Shown: positions 1 to 9,529 of the stretch, piece after piece
How positions within the stretch are numbered: the stretch's first letter is position 1
Layout: every line of letters starts with the position of its first letter
Assembly: GCF_000717995.1 (NCBI RefSeq)
Contig: NZ_JODM01000029.1
Coordinates: forward strand, 1-64,000
Length of the DNA: 64,000 nt
Source: Streptomyces violaceorubidus
GTDB taxonomy: Bacteria; Actinomycetota; Actinomycetes; Streptomycetales; Streptomycetaceae
Direction of reading: 5' to 3'
Notes under the pieces: generated by a model
Told to the model about the DNA's origin: nothing
What the model saw: only the letters and a program-made list of their open reading frames with translations
The model's database searches: none
Program-made: the position numbers and the translations under genes

Positions 1-1
1 C

Positions 2-391
2 GGTGGGGCGGGCTTCTACGCGTACGGCGAGGACGGCAAGCGCGCCGGGCTGTGGCCGGGGCTGCGCGAGCACTTCACCAAGCCGGGGTACGCGATCCCC
101 TTCGAGGACATGCGGGAGCGCATGCTCTTCGTGGAGGCACTGGACGCGGTGCGCTGCCTGGAGGAGGGCGTGCTGACCTCCGTCGCCGACGCCAACATCG
201 GCTCGATCCTCGGCATCGGCTTCCCGGGCTGGACCGGCGGCGTCCTGCAGTACATCAACGGCTACGAGGGGGGCCTGCCGGGCTTCGTCGCCCGCGCCCG
301 GGAACTGGCCGACCGCTACGGCGAGCGCTTCACCCGGCCCGCGCTGCTGCTGCGCAAGGCGGAACGCTGCGAGACCTTCACGGACTGCTGA
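2..391 (+). CDS. 3-hydroxyacyl-CoA dehydrogenase / enoyl-CoA hydratase (FadB-like), C-terminal part
   Basis: The last 129 codons of a gene that enters from the left edge, ending in TGA at 389-391. The visible protein has GGFYAYGEDGKR near its start, a helix around MLFVEALDAVRCLEEG, and GFPGWTGGVLQYINGY. These are typical of the C-terminal 3-hydroxyacyl-CoA dehydrogenase domain of FadB-type multifunctional beta-oxidation proteins. The acyl-CoA synthetase 37 bases downstream on the same strand supports a fatty-acid oxidation operon. The catalytic hydratase and NAD-binding domains lie outside the window, so the exact subtype cannot be judged. Confidence 0.85.
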   Translation, partial: GGAGFYAYGEDGKRAGLWPGLREHFTKPGYAIPFEDMRERMLFVEALDAVRCLEEGVLTSVADANIGSILGIGFPGWTGGVLQYINGYEGGLPGFVARARELADRYGERFTRPALLLRKAERCETFTDC

Positions 392-428
392 CTCCGGCGT
401 TTTCCATCCGACCCGCAAGGAGACCCCG

Positions 429-2267
<1,839 letters not shown>

Positions 2268-2290
2268 ACAGAGCCCGGTGCCGACGGCCT

Positions 2291-2360
2291 CCGGCGCCGA
2301 CGGGCGCCGACGGGCGCCGACGGGCGCCGACGGGCGCCGACGAGCGCCGACGAGCACCGA
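2291..2360. repeat. Tandem array of 10-bp units (7 copies)
   Basis: Seven head-to-tail copies of a unit close to CGGGCGCCGA. The middle four are identical and the outer copies carry one or two changes. The array lies in the spacer between two convergent genes, and its last copy runs into the left arm of the large palindrome at 2355-2412. The unit length is not a multiple of 3, so it is not a coding repeat. No function is assigned. Confidence 0.9.
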
Positions 2361-2412
2361 GGAGCGGCCGTACCCGCCACCGACCGGTGGCGGGTACGGC
2401 CGCTCCTCGGTG
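2355..2412. terminator. Perfect 28-bp inverted repeat, probable bidirectional terminator
   Basis: Arms 2355-2382 and 2385-2412 are exact reverse complements, 28 bp each with only 2 bases between them. The real RNA loop would be about 6 bases after opening the top pairs. It lies between the convergent acyl-CoA synthetase (+) and acyl-CoA dehydrogenase (-) genes, where one palindrome can terminate both transcripts. There is no T-run, as is common for Streptomyces terminators. The symmetry was read base by base. Confidence 0.85.
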
Positions 2413-2488
2413 AACCGGCTCGGTGAACCGGCTCGGTGAACCGGCTCGGTGAACCGGCTCGGTGAACCGGCTCGGTGAACCGGCTCAG
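2411..2488. repeat. Tandem array of 13-bp units (6 copies)
   Basis: Six contiguous copies of TGAACCGGCTCGG start at 2411, 2424, 2437, 2450, 2463 and 2476; only the last differs (by one base, ending in CAG). The array begins in the right arm of the palindrome and ends inside the stop codon of the acyl-CoA dehydrogenase gene (2485-2487 on the minus strand). Copy number is likely to vary between strains. Confidence 0.92.
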
Positions 2489-3624
2489 AGGCCGTAGGTC
2501 TTCCCGATCACGTCCCGCTGGATCTCGCTGGTCCCGCCGTAGACCGTGGAGACGACCGCGGCCCGCAGATGGCGCTCCATGTCGAACTCGGTGGTGTAGC
2601 CGTAGCCGCCCATCATCTGCATGCCCTCCAGGGCAGCCCGCTTGGCGACCTCCGTGGCCTTCAGCTTGGCCATCGACGCCTCCCTCGGGAAGAGCCGCTC
2701 CGGCTCGGCGTCGCAGTCCAGGGCCACCTCGCGCACCAGCAGCCGGGTGCACTCGATCTCCGTGGCGAGGTCGGCCACCCGGTGCCGCAGGGCCTGGAAG
2801 GACCCGACGGGCCGGCCGAACTGCTCGCGCTCGCGGACGTAGCCGACGGCGTCGTCGAAGGCGCGCCGCGCCAGGCCCAGCATGTTCGAGGCCAGGAAGA
2901 GCCGCTCGTAGTTGAGTCCGGCCATCAACTGCCGCCAGCCGTCGTCCACCCGCCCCACCACCGCGTCGGCGGGCAGCCGGACCCCGGTGAGGAACACGTC
3001 GTTCACCTCCCGGCCGCCCATGGTCTCGATGCCCCGCACCTCCACGCCCGGGGTGCCGGCCGGCAGGTGGAACATGGTCAGCCCGCCGTGCTTGTCCTCG
3101 CCGGTGCGGGCCACCAGCAGGATGCTCCGCGCGCAGTGGGCGTTGGATATCCAGGTCTTCTGCCCGTCGATCAGCCACGTCCCGTCGGCCTCCCGCCGGG
3201 CCCGGCAGCGCAGCGCGCCGACGTCCGAACCGGCCTCCGGCTCGGACATGGCGATGGACAGGACGTCGCCGCCCACGGCGCCGGACAGCACCTCGTGCCG
3301 CTGCTCCTCGCTGCCGAACCGTTCGTAGGCCTTGGCGGCGATGACGGTGGTGATGAAGCCGCCCGCCGGGACCATCCCGTAGGAGGTCTCCTCCAGGAAG
3401 AGGCAGGCGTCGGCCAGCCCGCCCCCGGCGCCCCCGTACTCCTCGGGCAGGCACACTCCGAGCCAGCCCAGTTCGGCGAGCCTGCCGTACAGCCCGGGAT
3501 GGTGGGCCTCGCGGCCCTCGCCGGTCAGCGCGTCGCGCTGCTGGCGGGTACCGCACTCGCGCTTGGCGAAATCTCTGACGGCCGCGACGAACGCGGACTG
3601 CTCCTCGGTGAGGCGACTGCCCAT
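2485..3624 (-). CDS. Acyl-CoA dehydrogenase
   Basis: A 379-residue FAD-dependent acyl-CoA dehydrogenase (alpha,beta-desaturation of an acyl-CoA with electrons passed to ETF), of normal family length. It shows the flavin motif SIAMSEPEAGSD, the TWISNA motif and the C-terminal GTSEIQRD. At the usual MCAD catalytic position the sequence is VYGGTSE, with Gly instead of Glu. A Glu is present in NYERL (E240) on helix G, the base position used by isovaleryl-CoA and long-chain dehydrogenases, so the enzyme is probably active with an IVD/LCAD-type base. ATG 3624 has GGAGG 7 bases upstream. It is divergent from the TetR gene. The substrate is unknown. Confidence 0.88.
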   Translation of the reverse strand: MGSRLTEEQSAFVAAVRDFAKRECGTRQQRDALTGEGREAHHPGLYGRLAELGWLGVCLPEEYGGAGGGLADACLFLEETSYGMVPAGGFITTVIAAKAYERFGSEEQRHEVLSGAVGGDVLSIAMSEPEAGSDVGALRCRARREADGTWLIDGQKTWISNAHCARSILLVARTGEDKHGGLTMFHLPAGTPGVEVRGIETMGGREVNDVFLTGVRLPADAVVGRVDDGWRQLMAGLNYERLFLASNMLGLARRAFDDAVGYVREREQFGRPVGSFQALRHRVADLATEIECTRLLVREVALDCDAEPERLFPREASMAKLKATEVAKRAALEGMQMMGGYGYTTEFDMERHLRAAVVSTVYGGTSEIQRDVIGKTYGL

Positions 3625-3646
3625 CAGGTCCTCCAGAAGTCGTGTG

Positions 3647-3668
3647 ACAAAGTGGTGGTAGTTGTTTC
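3647..3668. promoter_or_regulatory. Candidate TetR operator, copy 1
   Basis: A locally AT-rich 22-bp stretch in the 74-bp spacer between the divergent acyl-CoA dehydrogenase and TetR genes. It begins with ACAAA and ends with TTGTTTC. It agrees with the site at 5838-5859 at 15 of 22 positions, including both ends, at identical spacing. ACAA and TTGT form the dyad arms. Its place between a TetR regulator and its divergent neighbour is the classic autoregulatory arrangement. Binding is inferred. Confidence 0.5.
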
Positions 3669-3698
3669 TCGATCGCCCGGGACGGAGGTGTCGAACTC

Positions 3699-4295
3699 GT
3701 GACCACGGCCACGAAGACCGAGACGGAGGACCCGACGGCGCGACGCATCCTCGACGCCGCGCTGGAGCAGTTCACCGTGTTCGGGTTGCGCCGCTCCTCC
3801 ATGGACGACGTCGCCAAACGGGCCGGCGTCTCCCGGGTCACCGTCTACCGGCGCTTCGGCACCAAGGACACGCTGGTCGAGCAGACCCTGCTGCGCGAGA
3901 ACAGCCGGTTCTTCCAGCGCCTCGACCAGGCGGTGGCGGCCCTGCCGACCATGGAGGAGCGGGTCGTCGAGGGATTCGTGGTCGCCCTGCGCCACACCCG
4001 CGCGCATCCCCTCTTCGGCGGCCTGCTGCGCCTGGAGCCCGAGGTGGTGCTGCCGTACCTGACCGTGCACGGCGGATCCTCGCTCGCCGCCACCGTCGAC
4101 TACCTGACGGCTCACCTGCGCCGTGCGCAGCAGGCCGAGGGCCGGCTCGGGGACGATCCGCGGCCCGTGGCCGAACTCATGGTGCGGGTGGCCGTCTCCT
4201 TCCTGCTCAACCCCGCCAGCTGCATCGAGATGGAGGACGAGGACCAGGCCCGCGCCTTCGCCCGCCGCTACCTGGCCCCCCTGCTCACCGCCTGA
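3699..4295 (+). CDS. TetR-family transcriptional regulator
   Basis: A 198-residue regulator. An N-terminal helix-turn-helix at about residues 12-58 (RRILDAALEQF, SSMDDVAKRAGVSRVTVYRRF) is followed by a helical ligand-binding domain with no family-specific motif that I recognise. The GTG start at 3699 is chosen because GGAGGTG ends 9 bases upstream; no in-frame ATG gives the full HTH. It is divergent from acyl-CoA dehydrogenase and convergent with an aldehyde dehydrogenase. Matching 22-bp sites in front of both targets suggest that it represses both; an acyl-CoA or aldehyde ligand is a guess. Confidence 0.85.
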   Translation: MTTATKTETEDPTARRILDAALEQFTVFGLRRSSMDDVAKRAGVSRVTVYRRFGTKDTLVEQTLLRENSRFFQRLDQAVAALPTMEERVVEGFVVALRHTRAHPLFGGLLRLEPEVVLPYLTVHGGSSLAATVDYLTAHLRRAQQAEGRLGDDPRPVAELMVRVAVSFLLNPASCIEMEDEDQARAFARRYLAPLLTA

Positions 4296-4308
4296 GCCGC
4301 CCGGCGGT

Positions 4309-5814
4309 TCAGTGCCGCAGATGCAAGGCCCGGGCCAGCCGTACGGCGCGCTCCCTGGTGGCCGCCGGCACCTCGAAGGAGGTCAGCGCGACCGGCGGGG
4401 CGAACCGCTGCACGGTCGTCGACTGCACCGCCGTGAAGGCCCGCAGCCCCTCCGCGCCGTGGATCCGCCCGAAGCCGGAGTCCCCCGAACCGCCGAACGG
4501 CAGCGCCGGTACGGCCGCGAAGCCCAGCACCGAGTTCACCGACACCGCCCCCGCGCGCAACCGCGCCGCGATCGCGGCCCCGGTCCGGCGGGAGCCGCAG
4601 AACACCGCGGCGCCCAGGGCGTAGCGGGAGTCGTTGGCCCGGGCCACCGCCTCGTCCACGTCGGCCACCGCGTTCACGGCGACGACCGGTCCGAAGGTCT
4701 CCTCCGTCATCGCCGCCGACTCCTCGGGAACCGAGGTGAGGACGACGGGCGCGACGAACGGTGCCCGCACCGACTCGGGCCCGCCCAGCACGGCCCGCGC
4801 GCCCGACGACACCGCGTCGGTCACATGGCGCTCCACGGTCGCGATCTGACCCGGCAGGGTCATCGGACCGTAGTGCGCGTCGCCGTCGGCGCCCGGCCGC
4901 AGCGCACCGGCGCGCCGTACCACCCGTTCGCACAGGTCCGCGTGGATCTCGCGCACGGCGTAGACGCGCTCCACGCCCGCACAGGTCTGCCCGGCGTTGC
5001 TCAGCGCGCCCCACACGATCGCGTCGGCGGCGGCGTCCAGGTCCGCGTCCGCGGTGACGATCACGGCGTCCTTGCCGCCGCACTCGGCGAGGAACGGGGT
5101 CAGCGTCTCGGCGCAGACCGCCATCACCTTGCGCGCCGTGCCGGGGGACCCGGTGAACGCCAGCTTGTCGATCCCGGAGCGGGCCAGCGCCTCCCCGGTG
5201 GCCGCGGCGCCGGTGACGACGGTGAGCAGCCCGGCGTGCGCGGGCACGGCCCGGTCGAACAGCTCGGCGAGCAGGAGACCGGTGCCCGGGGTCAGTTCGG
5301 AGGGCTTGAGGACCACCGCGTTCCCGGCGGCCAGGGCGTACCCGACGGAACCCATCGGGGTGTAGCAGGGGTAGTTCCAGGGGCCGATCACGCCGACCAC
5401 TCCCACCGGCCGGTGCGTCAGCCAGGCCCGTTGGTGCACCGTGAACAGCCCGGTGCGCACCCGCCGCCGGCCCAGCACGCGGTCGGCGTTGCGGGCGGCC
5501 CAGCCCAGGTGCTCCAGCGTGAGGACGACCTCCAGAGCGGCGTCACCGGCCGGCTTCCCGGTCTCCTCGGCGATGGTCCGGGCGACGGCGTCCAGATCGG
5601 AGGCGAGGGCCCGTTTCCAGCGCAGCAGGTGCGCACGGCGCCGGGGCGCGGACAGCGCGGCCCACCCCGCCTGGACCTGCCGGGCCCGGGCCACGGCACG
5701 GGCGACCTCCTCGGGACCGTCGACCGGATGCTCGGCGAGCGGCGCGCCGGTCGCCGGGGAGCGGAGGGTGAAGGTCGAGGAACGGGGTGCGGCGTCCGGG
5801 GCGGTGTCGGTCAT
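4309..5814 (-). CDS. NAD(P)-dependent aldehyde dehydrogenase (succinate-semialdehyde dehydrogenase-like)
   Basis: An aldehyde dehydrogenase superfamily enzyme, 501 residues from the chosen ATG. PWNYPCYTP and the FTGSPGTARKV nucleotide motif are present, the general-base Glu is in FLAECGGKD (about E244), and the catalytic Cys is in GQTCAGVERVY (about C278). The C-terminal part has LPFGGSGDSGFGR. The frame stays open 9 codons further upstream, but ATG 5814 is preferred because GGGGGA lies just before it. The similarity is to succinate-semialdehyde-type enzymes, but substrate cannot be fixed by motif. Its promoter contains the second candidate TetR site. Confidence 0.87.
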   Translation of the reverse strand: MTDTAPDAAPRSSTFTLRSPATGAPLAEHPVDGPEEVARAVARARQVQAGWAALSAPRRRAHLLRWKRALASDLDAVARTIAEETGKPAGDAALEVVLTLEHLGWAARNADRVLGRRRVRTGLFTVHQRAWLTHRPVGVVGVIGPWNYPCYTPMGSVGYALAAGNAVVLKPSELTPGTGLLLAELFDRAVPAHAGLLTVVTGAAATGEALARSGIDKLAFTGSPGTARKVMAVCAETLTPFLAECGGKDAVIVTADADLDAAADAIVWGALSNAGQTCAGVERVYAVREIHADLCERVVRRAGALRPGADGDAHYGPMTLPGQIATVERHVTDAVSSGARAVLGGPESVRAPFVAPVVLTSVPEESAAMTEETFGPVVAVNAVADVDEAVARANDSRYALGAAVFCGSRRTGAAIAARLRAGAVSVNSVLGFAAVPALPFGGSGDSGFGRIHGAEGLRAFTAVQSTTVQRFAPPVALTSFEVPAATRERAVRLARALHLRH

Positions 5815-5837
5815 CGGTCCCCCAGCGAGTCGAAGAT

Positions 5838-5859
5838 ACAAAATCCATTTACTTGTTTC
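5838..5859. promoter_or_regulatory. Candidate TetR operator, copy 2, at the aldehyde dehydrogenase promoter
   Basis: A very AT-rich patch (15 of 22 bases A or T) in otherwise GC-rich DNA, starting with ACAAA and ending with TTGTTTC, 24 bases upstream of the aldehyde dehydrogenase start. It shares length, both ends and the internal TA with the site at 3647-3668. A TATCTT on the minus strand next to it could be the -10 element, which would place the operator over the promoter. Two matching sites beside the same regulator gene raise confidence over either one alone. Confidence 0.5.
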
Positions 5860-6173
5860 ATGCGGTGCGCCGGGGCGTCAATGGGTGCGGCGGGACCGCG
5901 GTCCTTTCGAGGGGGCCGCCCCGGGCGCGAACCCCCGGGGGGCGTCACTCGCCGTGACTGAATCTGATCGAGTTCGACCGGTCCTCATCGCTTCCCGAAC
6001 GCGGACTTCACCGGCTTATCGGTCTGTCGTACGAGGCCTCATACCAGAGCGGGACCTTGTCCGGGGGACTTTGGCAACTGCCCACCGCACATGAGGAGCA
6101 GACGACTACTGTCAGTGTCCGTCGGGCGACGTAGGGCCGACGGACCAGTACACGGACCAGTACGAGGACACCG
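5860..6173. other. Non-coding spacer and leader upstream of the conservon
   Basis: About 314 bases without a credible gene in either direction. TTGGCA at 6070 could be a -35 element, but no convincing -10 was identified. A direct repeat of GGACCAGTAC occurs at 6142 and 6154, just before the conservon ribosome-binding site (CGAGGA). Runs of G and C around 5910-5945 can fold, but I see no clean terminator. It presumably carries the promoter for the five-gene conservon operon. Confidence 0.5.
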
Positions 6174-8030
6174 ATGTCTCACCTCCGCGCCCCGGCCGCG
6201 CGAGCAGACCGCCGCGAGGGCGGGCGGCACGGCCGGCCGGCCCCGCGCACCACCGCCGCGCTGCCCGAGACCCCCATACGGTCCCAACTCCTGAGGCTGG
6301 CCGTCCTGCCGCCGGTCGCGGTCGCCCTCAGCGCCTGCGCGGTCGTCCTGTTCACCGTCCGCTCCACCGGCGCCCGGCCCGCCCCCGTCCTGTGGGGCGT
6401 CCTGGCCGGCGCGGTCTCGGTGACCCTCGCGGCCGTGGCCATCGCCGCCGTCGCCGCCGACCGGGCCGCGCGGTCCGTGCACGACCGCGTCGGCGCCCTG
6501 CGGCGCAGCACCGCGCGCCACGAGGGCGACCTGCGCGCCGTCGTCGAGACCTTGCGCCGCGGTGAGACCCCGCCCCCGCGCAGGTCGCGCGGCGGACCGC
6601 CGGACGACGCCGACGACCTCGAACTGCTCGCCGCCGACCTCTCCCGCGCCCACGACGGCGCCGTCACCGCCGTCGTCCGGGCCGCCCAGCTCTCCAGCCA
6701 GGCGGGCAGCGAACAGAAGCTGGAGGTCTTCGTCAACCTCGCCCGGCGCCTGCAGTCCCTGGTGCACCGGGAGATCTCCATCCTGGACGAGCTGGAGAAC
6801 GAGATCGAGGACCCCGACCTCCTCAAGGGCCTCTTCCACGTCGACCACCTCGCCACCCGCATCCGCCGCCACGCCGAGAACCTCGCCGTGCTCGGCGGCG
6901 CCGTCTCCCGCCGCCAGTGGAGCAACCCGGTCGACATGACCGAGGTGCTGCGCTCGGCCATCGCCGAGGTCGAGCAGTACTCCCGGGTCCGGCTGGTCCC
7001 GCCGATCGACGGGACCCTGCGCGGCCACGCCGTCGCCGACGTCATCCACCTGCTGGCCGAACTCGTCGAGAACGCCACCCTGTTCTCCGCCCCGCAGACC
7101 CAGGTGCTGATGCGCGCCAACCTCGTCACCTCGGGCCTGGCCGTCGAGGTCGAGGACCGCGGACTGGGCATGCCCGTCGGCGAACAGAGCCGGATGAACG
7201 CCCTGCTCGCCGACCCCGACCAGGTCAACGTCGCCCGCCTGCTGGCGGACGGGCGCATCGGGCTGTTCGTCGTCTCCCAGCTCGCCAAGCGGCACGGGAT
7301 CACCGTGCGGTTGCAGACCAACATCTACGGCGGTGTCCAGGCCGTCCTGGTCGTGCCGCAGGCGCTGCTGGGCGCGGAGCCGGGTGCGCTCGCCGCGGGC
7401 GCGGTCCGTGTGGCGGAGGCCGCCGGGGGCGGGCCGGTGCCCGTAGCGCCGCCCCGGCAGCAGCCCCGGGCCGTGGCCCCCGCGACGCCGCCGGCGGTGC
7501 CGGCCCCACCCGCTCCGGCCCCGCCCGCTCCGGCCCCATCCGCGCCGGCCCCATCCGCGCCGGCCCCATCCGCTCCGTCGCCGCCCGCTCCCGCCCCGCC
7601 TGTGCCCGCTCCCGCTCCCGCGGCGACGGGCCAGGTCCAGGTGCGCGCGGCCGACGGCGAACCCGTGCCGCTGCCGGTGCGCGGTACGCACCGCAACCGT
7701 CCCACCCCGGCCGCCGCCGTGCCCGGTGTGCGGCCCGAGGACCGGGGAGCCCTCGCCGAGCACGCGGCCACCCCGCCCGTCCCGCGGCACAGCGCGGTGC
7801 GCGGCACCATGGGCAAGCCCCGGCTGCCGCTCCGCCGTGCCCAGGAGCACATCGCGCCCCAACTGCGCGGCGGCCCCGCACCCCGCCAGGAACCCGAGCA
7901 GTACACCGGTCACGACCCGGGCCTGATGGCGGCCTTCCAGCGCGGCGTCGGCCTCGCGGAGGCCCAGCAGCACGCCGAACCCGCGCCCCTGACACCGCCC
8001 CGCGACGAACCGGGCGTGACAGCCGAATGA
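6174..8030 (+). CDS. cvnA: Conservon sensor-histidine-kinase-like protein CvnA
   Basis: A 618-residue membrane protein that heads the operon. Two transmembrane helices lie at about residues 40-61 and 71-95, with a short extracytoplasmic turn and no periplasmic sensor domain. The DHp-like region runs through NLARRLQSLVHREIS (about 188-202), and the HATPase domain has the N-box LLAELVEN (to N300) and the G-box DRGLGM (from D328). The C-terminal 200 residues are Pro/Ala-rich and low in complexity, with PAPSA repeats at about 445-485. In conservons this protein is thought to form a membrane complex with the roadblock, DUF742 and GTPase partners, resembling a eukaryotic G-protein system. ATG 6174 has GAGGA upstream. 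Confidence 0.88.
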   Translation: MSHLRAPAARADRREGGRHGRPAPRTTAALPETPIRSQLLRLAVLPPVAVALSACAVVLFTVRSTGARPAPVLWGVLAGAVSVTLAAVAIAAVAADRAARSVHDRVGALRRSTARHEGDLRAVVETLRRGETPPPRRSRGGPPDDADDLELLAADLSRAHDGAVTAVVRAAQLSSQAGSEQKLEVFVNLARRLQSLVHREISILDELENEIEDPDLLKGLFHVDHLATRIRRHAENLAVLGGAVSRRQWSNPVDMTEVLRSAIAEVEQYSRVRLVPPIDGTLRGHAVADVIHLLAELVENATLFSAPQTQVLMRANLVTSGLAVEVEDRGLGMPVGEQSRMNALLADPDQVNVARLLADGRIGLFVVSQLAKRHGITVRLQTNIYGGVQAVLVVPQALLGAEPGALAAGAVRVAEAAGGGPVPVAPPRQQPRAVAPATPPAVPAPPAPAPPAPAPSAPAPSAPAPSAPSPPAPAPPVPAPAPAATGQVQVRAADGEPVPLPVRGTHRNRPTPAAAVPGVRPEDRGALAEHAATPPVPRHSAVRGTMGKPRLPLRRAQEHIAPQLRGGPAPRQEPEQYTGHDPGLMAAFQRGVGLAEAQQHAEPAPLTPPRDEPGVTAE

Positions 8031-8110
8031 CCATCCCCACAACCACCTCCACCCCCCACCCCACGACCAGCGCTCCCGCAGCCCTTCGTACCCCAAGGAG
8101 TCGATCCACC

Positions 8111-8545
8111 ATGGCGAGCGATGCGCCGACCGGCCAAGTGTCCGACCTCGACTGGCTGATGAGCGGCCTCGTCCAGCGCGTGCCGCACACCAGCAGCGCG
8201 GTGCTCCTGTCCGCCGACGGACTCGTCAAGTCCGTCCACGGACTCGACGCCGACAGCGCCGACCACATGGCGGCCCTGGCCTCCGGCCTGTACTCCCTCG
8301 GCCGCAGCGCCGGCGTCCGCTTCGGCGACGGCGGGGACGTGCGGCAGGTCGTCGTCGAACTCGACTCGACCCTGCTCTTCGTCACCACCGCGGGCTCCGG
8401 CACCTGCCTCGCCGTGCTGGCCGGCCGCGAGGCCGACGCGGCCGTGCTCGGCTACGAGATGGCGATGCTCGTCAAGAGCGTCCGCCCCTACCTGGTCACC
8501 GCGCCCCGGCAGCACGCCGTCGAACCCCCGGCGATGAGGCCTTGA
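8111..8545 (+). CDS. cvnB: Roadblock/LC7-domain protein CvnB
   Basis: A 144-residue roadblock/LC7 protein (LDWLMSGLVQRVPHTSSAVLLS, with the conserved core SADGLV and later ELDSTLLFVTTAGSGTCLAVL). Proteins of this type bind Ras-like GTPases and regulate nucleotide exchange or hydrolysis. ATG 8111 is chosen for AAGGAG 10 bases upstream. An ATG at 8027 overlapping the cvnA stop is an alternative and would add 28 residues rich in Thr, Pro and Ser. It is the second gene of the conservon, and its stop is followed within 2 bases by the cvnC start. Confidence 0.9.
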   Translation: MASDAPTGQVSDLDWLMSGLVQRVPHTSSAVLLSADGLVKSVHGLDADSADHMAALASGLYSLGRSAGVRFGDGGDVRQVVVELDSTLLFVTTAGSGTCLAVLAGREADAAVLGYEMAMLVKSVRPYLVTAPRQHAVEPPAMRP

Positions 8546-8547
8546 CG

Positions 8548-8922
8548 GTGGCCGCGGCCGGCGACGGGCCCTGGCTCGACGACGCGGCCGGACGGCTGGT
8601 GCGCCCCTTCACCGTCAGCAACGGCCGTACCCGGCCCACCGTCGCGCTCGACCTGATGTCCCAGGTCATGGCCACCGGGGCGACCCCCCTCGGTTACCTG
8701 GGACCCGAGCACACCCAGGCGCTCGACCTGTGCCGGGCGCCCCTTCCGGTCGCCGAGCTCGCCGCCCATCTGCGGCTTCCGGTGGCGGTCACCAAGGTGC
8801 TGCTCTCGGACCTCGTCGACTGCGGCGCGCTGACCACCAAACCCCCCGCCGCGTTCCACCACCACCCCACGGACCGGGCCCTTCTGGAGGCAGTGCTCGA
8901 TGGACTACGACGACAGCTCTGA
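8548..8922 (+). CDS. cvnC: DUF742 protein CvnC
   Basis: A DUF742 protein of about 124 residues with the family signature GPWLDDAAGRLVRPFTVSNGR near its start, then a winged-helix-like body (LPVAELAAHLRLPVAVTKVLLSDL). It is the third element of Streptomyces conservons and is thought to join the CvnA/B/D membrane complex. GTG 8548 is preferred over the in-frame TTG at 8542 because GAGG at 8536-8539 gives an 8-base spacing. The reading frame overlaps the next gene by 23 bases, implying translational coupling. Confidence 0.88.
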   Translation: MAAAGDGPWLDDAAGRLVRPFTVSNGRTRPTVALDLMSQVMATGATPLGYLGPEHTQALDLCRAPLPVAELAAHLRLPVAVTKVLLSDLVDCGALTTKPPAAFHHHPTDRALLEAVLDGLRRQL

Positions 8923-9529
8923 CCACGCACACGGCGAAGGCGCCGACCCGTTCCCCACCGCCCTGAAGATCCTCGTGGCGGGCGGCTTCGGCGTCGGCAA
9001 GACGACCTTCGTCGGCGCGGTCAGCGAGATCGCACCGCTGAGCACGGAGGAACTGCTCACCACGGTCAGCGCCGCGACCGACAACCTCGACGGAATCGAG
9101 AACAAGCTCGAAACGACCGTGGCCATGGACTTCGGCCGCATCACCCTCGACGCCGAACACGTCCTGTACCTCTTCGGAACGCCCGGCCAGGAACGCTTCT
9201 GGTTCATGTGGGACGAGTTGTGCGAGGGCGCGCTCGGGGCGGTGATCCTCGCGGACACCCGCCGTCTGGAGGAGTCCTTCGCCGCCATCGACTTCTTCGA
9301 GGAACGCGGACTCGGCTTCGTCGTCGCGATCAACGAGTTCGACGGCGCCTACCGCTACGACCCCGAGGAGGTGCGCGCGGCCATGGACCTGCACCCCGAG
9401 ATCCCGATCGTGCGCTGCGACGCCCGGATCTCCAGCTCCGGCGTCCAGACACTGCTCACCCTCGTACGCCACCTCATCGCCCACACCCCGGCCCCCACCA
9501 CGGGGTTCGGCGCCGGAGTCCGCCCATGA
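8900..9529 (+). CDS. cvnD: Conservon Ras-like GTPase CvnD
   Basis: A 209-residue small GTPase of the MglA/CvnD type. The P-loop AGGFGVGKTT is at residues 27-36 (K34), and the switch II region reads FGTPGQERF at about 92-100. The guanine-specificity motif is degenerate, NEFD at about 144-147 instead of NKxD, which is common in conservon GTPases. There is no membrane segment or lipid motif. It is the fourth conservon gene, and its stop overlaps the next start (ATGA at 9526). It presumably cycles between GTP- and GDP-bound states under control of the CvnA/B/C complex. Confidence 0.9.
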   Translation: MDYDDSSDHAHGEGADPFPTALKILVAGGFGVGKTTFVGAVSEIAPLSTEELLTTVSAATDNLDGIENKLETTVAMDFGRITLDAEHVLYLFGTPGQERFWFMWDELCEGALGAVILADTRRLEESFAAIDFFEERGLGFVVAINEFDGAYRYDPEEVRAAMDLHPEIPIVRCDARISSSGVQTLLTLVRHLIAHTPAPTTGFGAGVRP

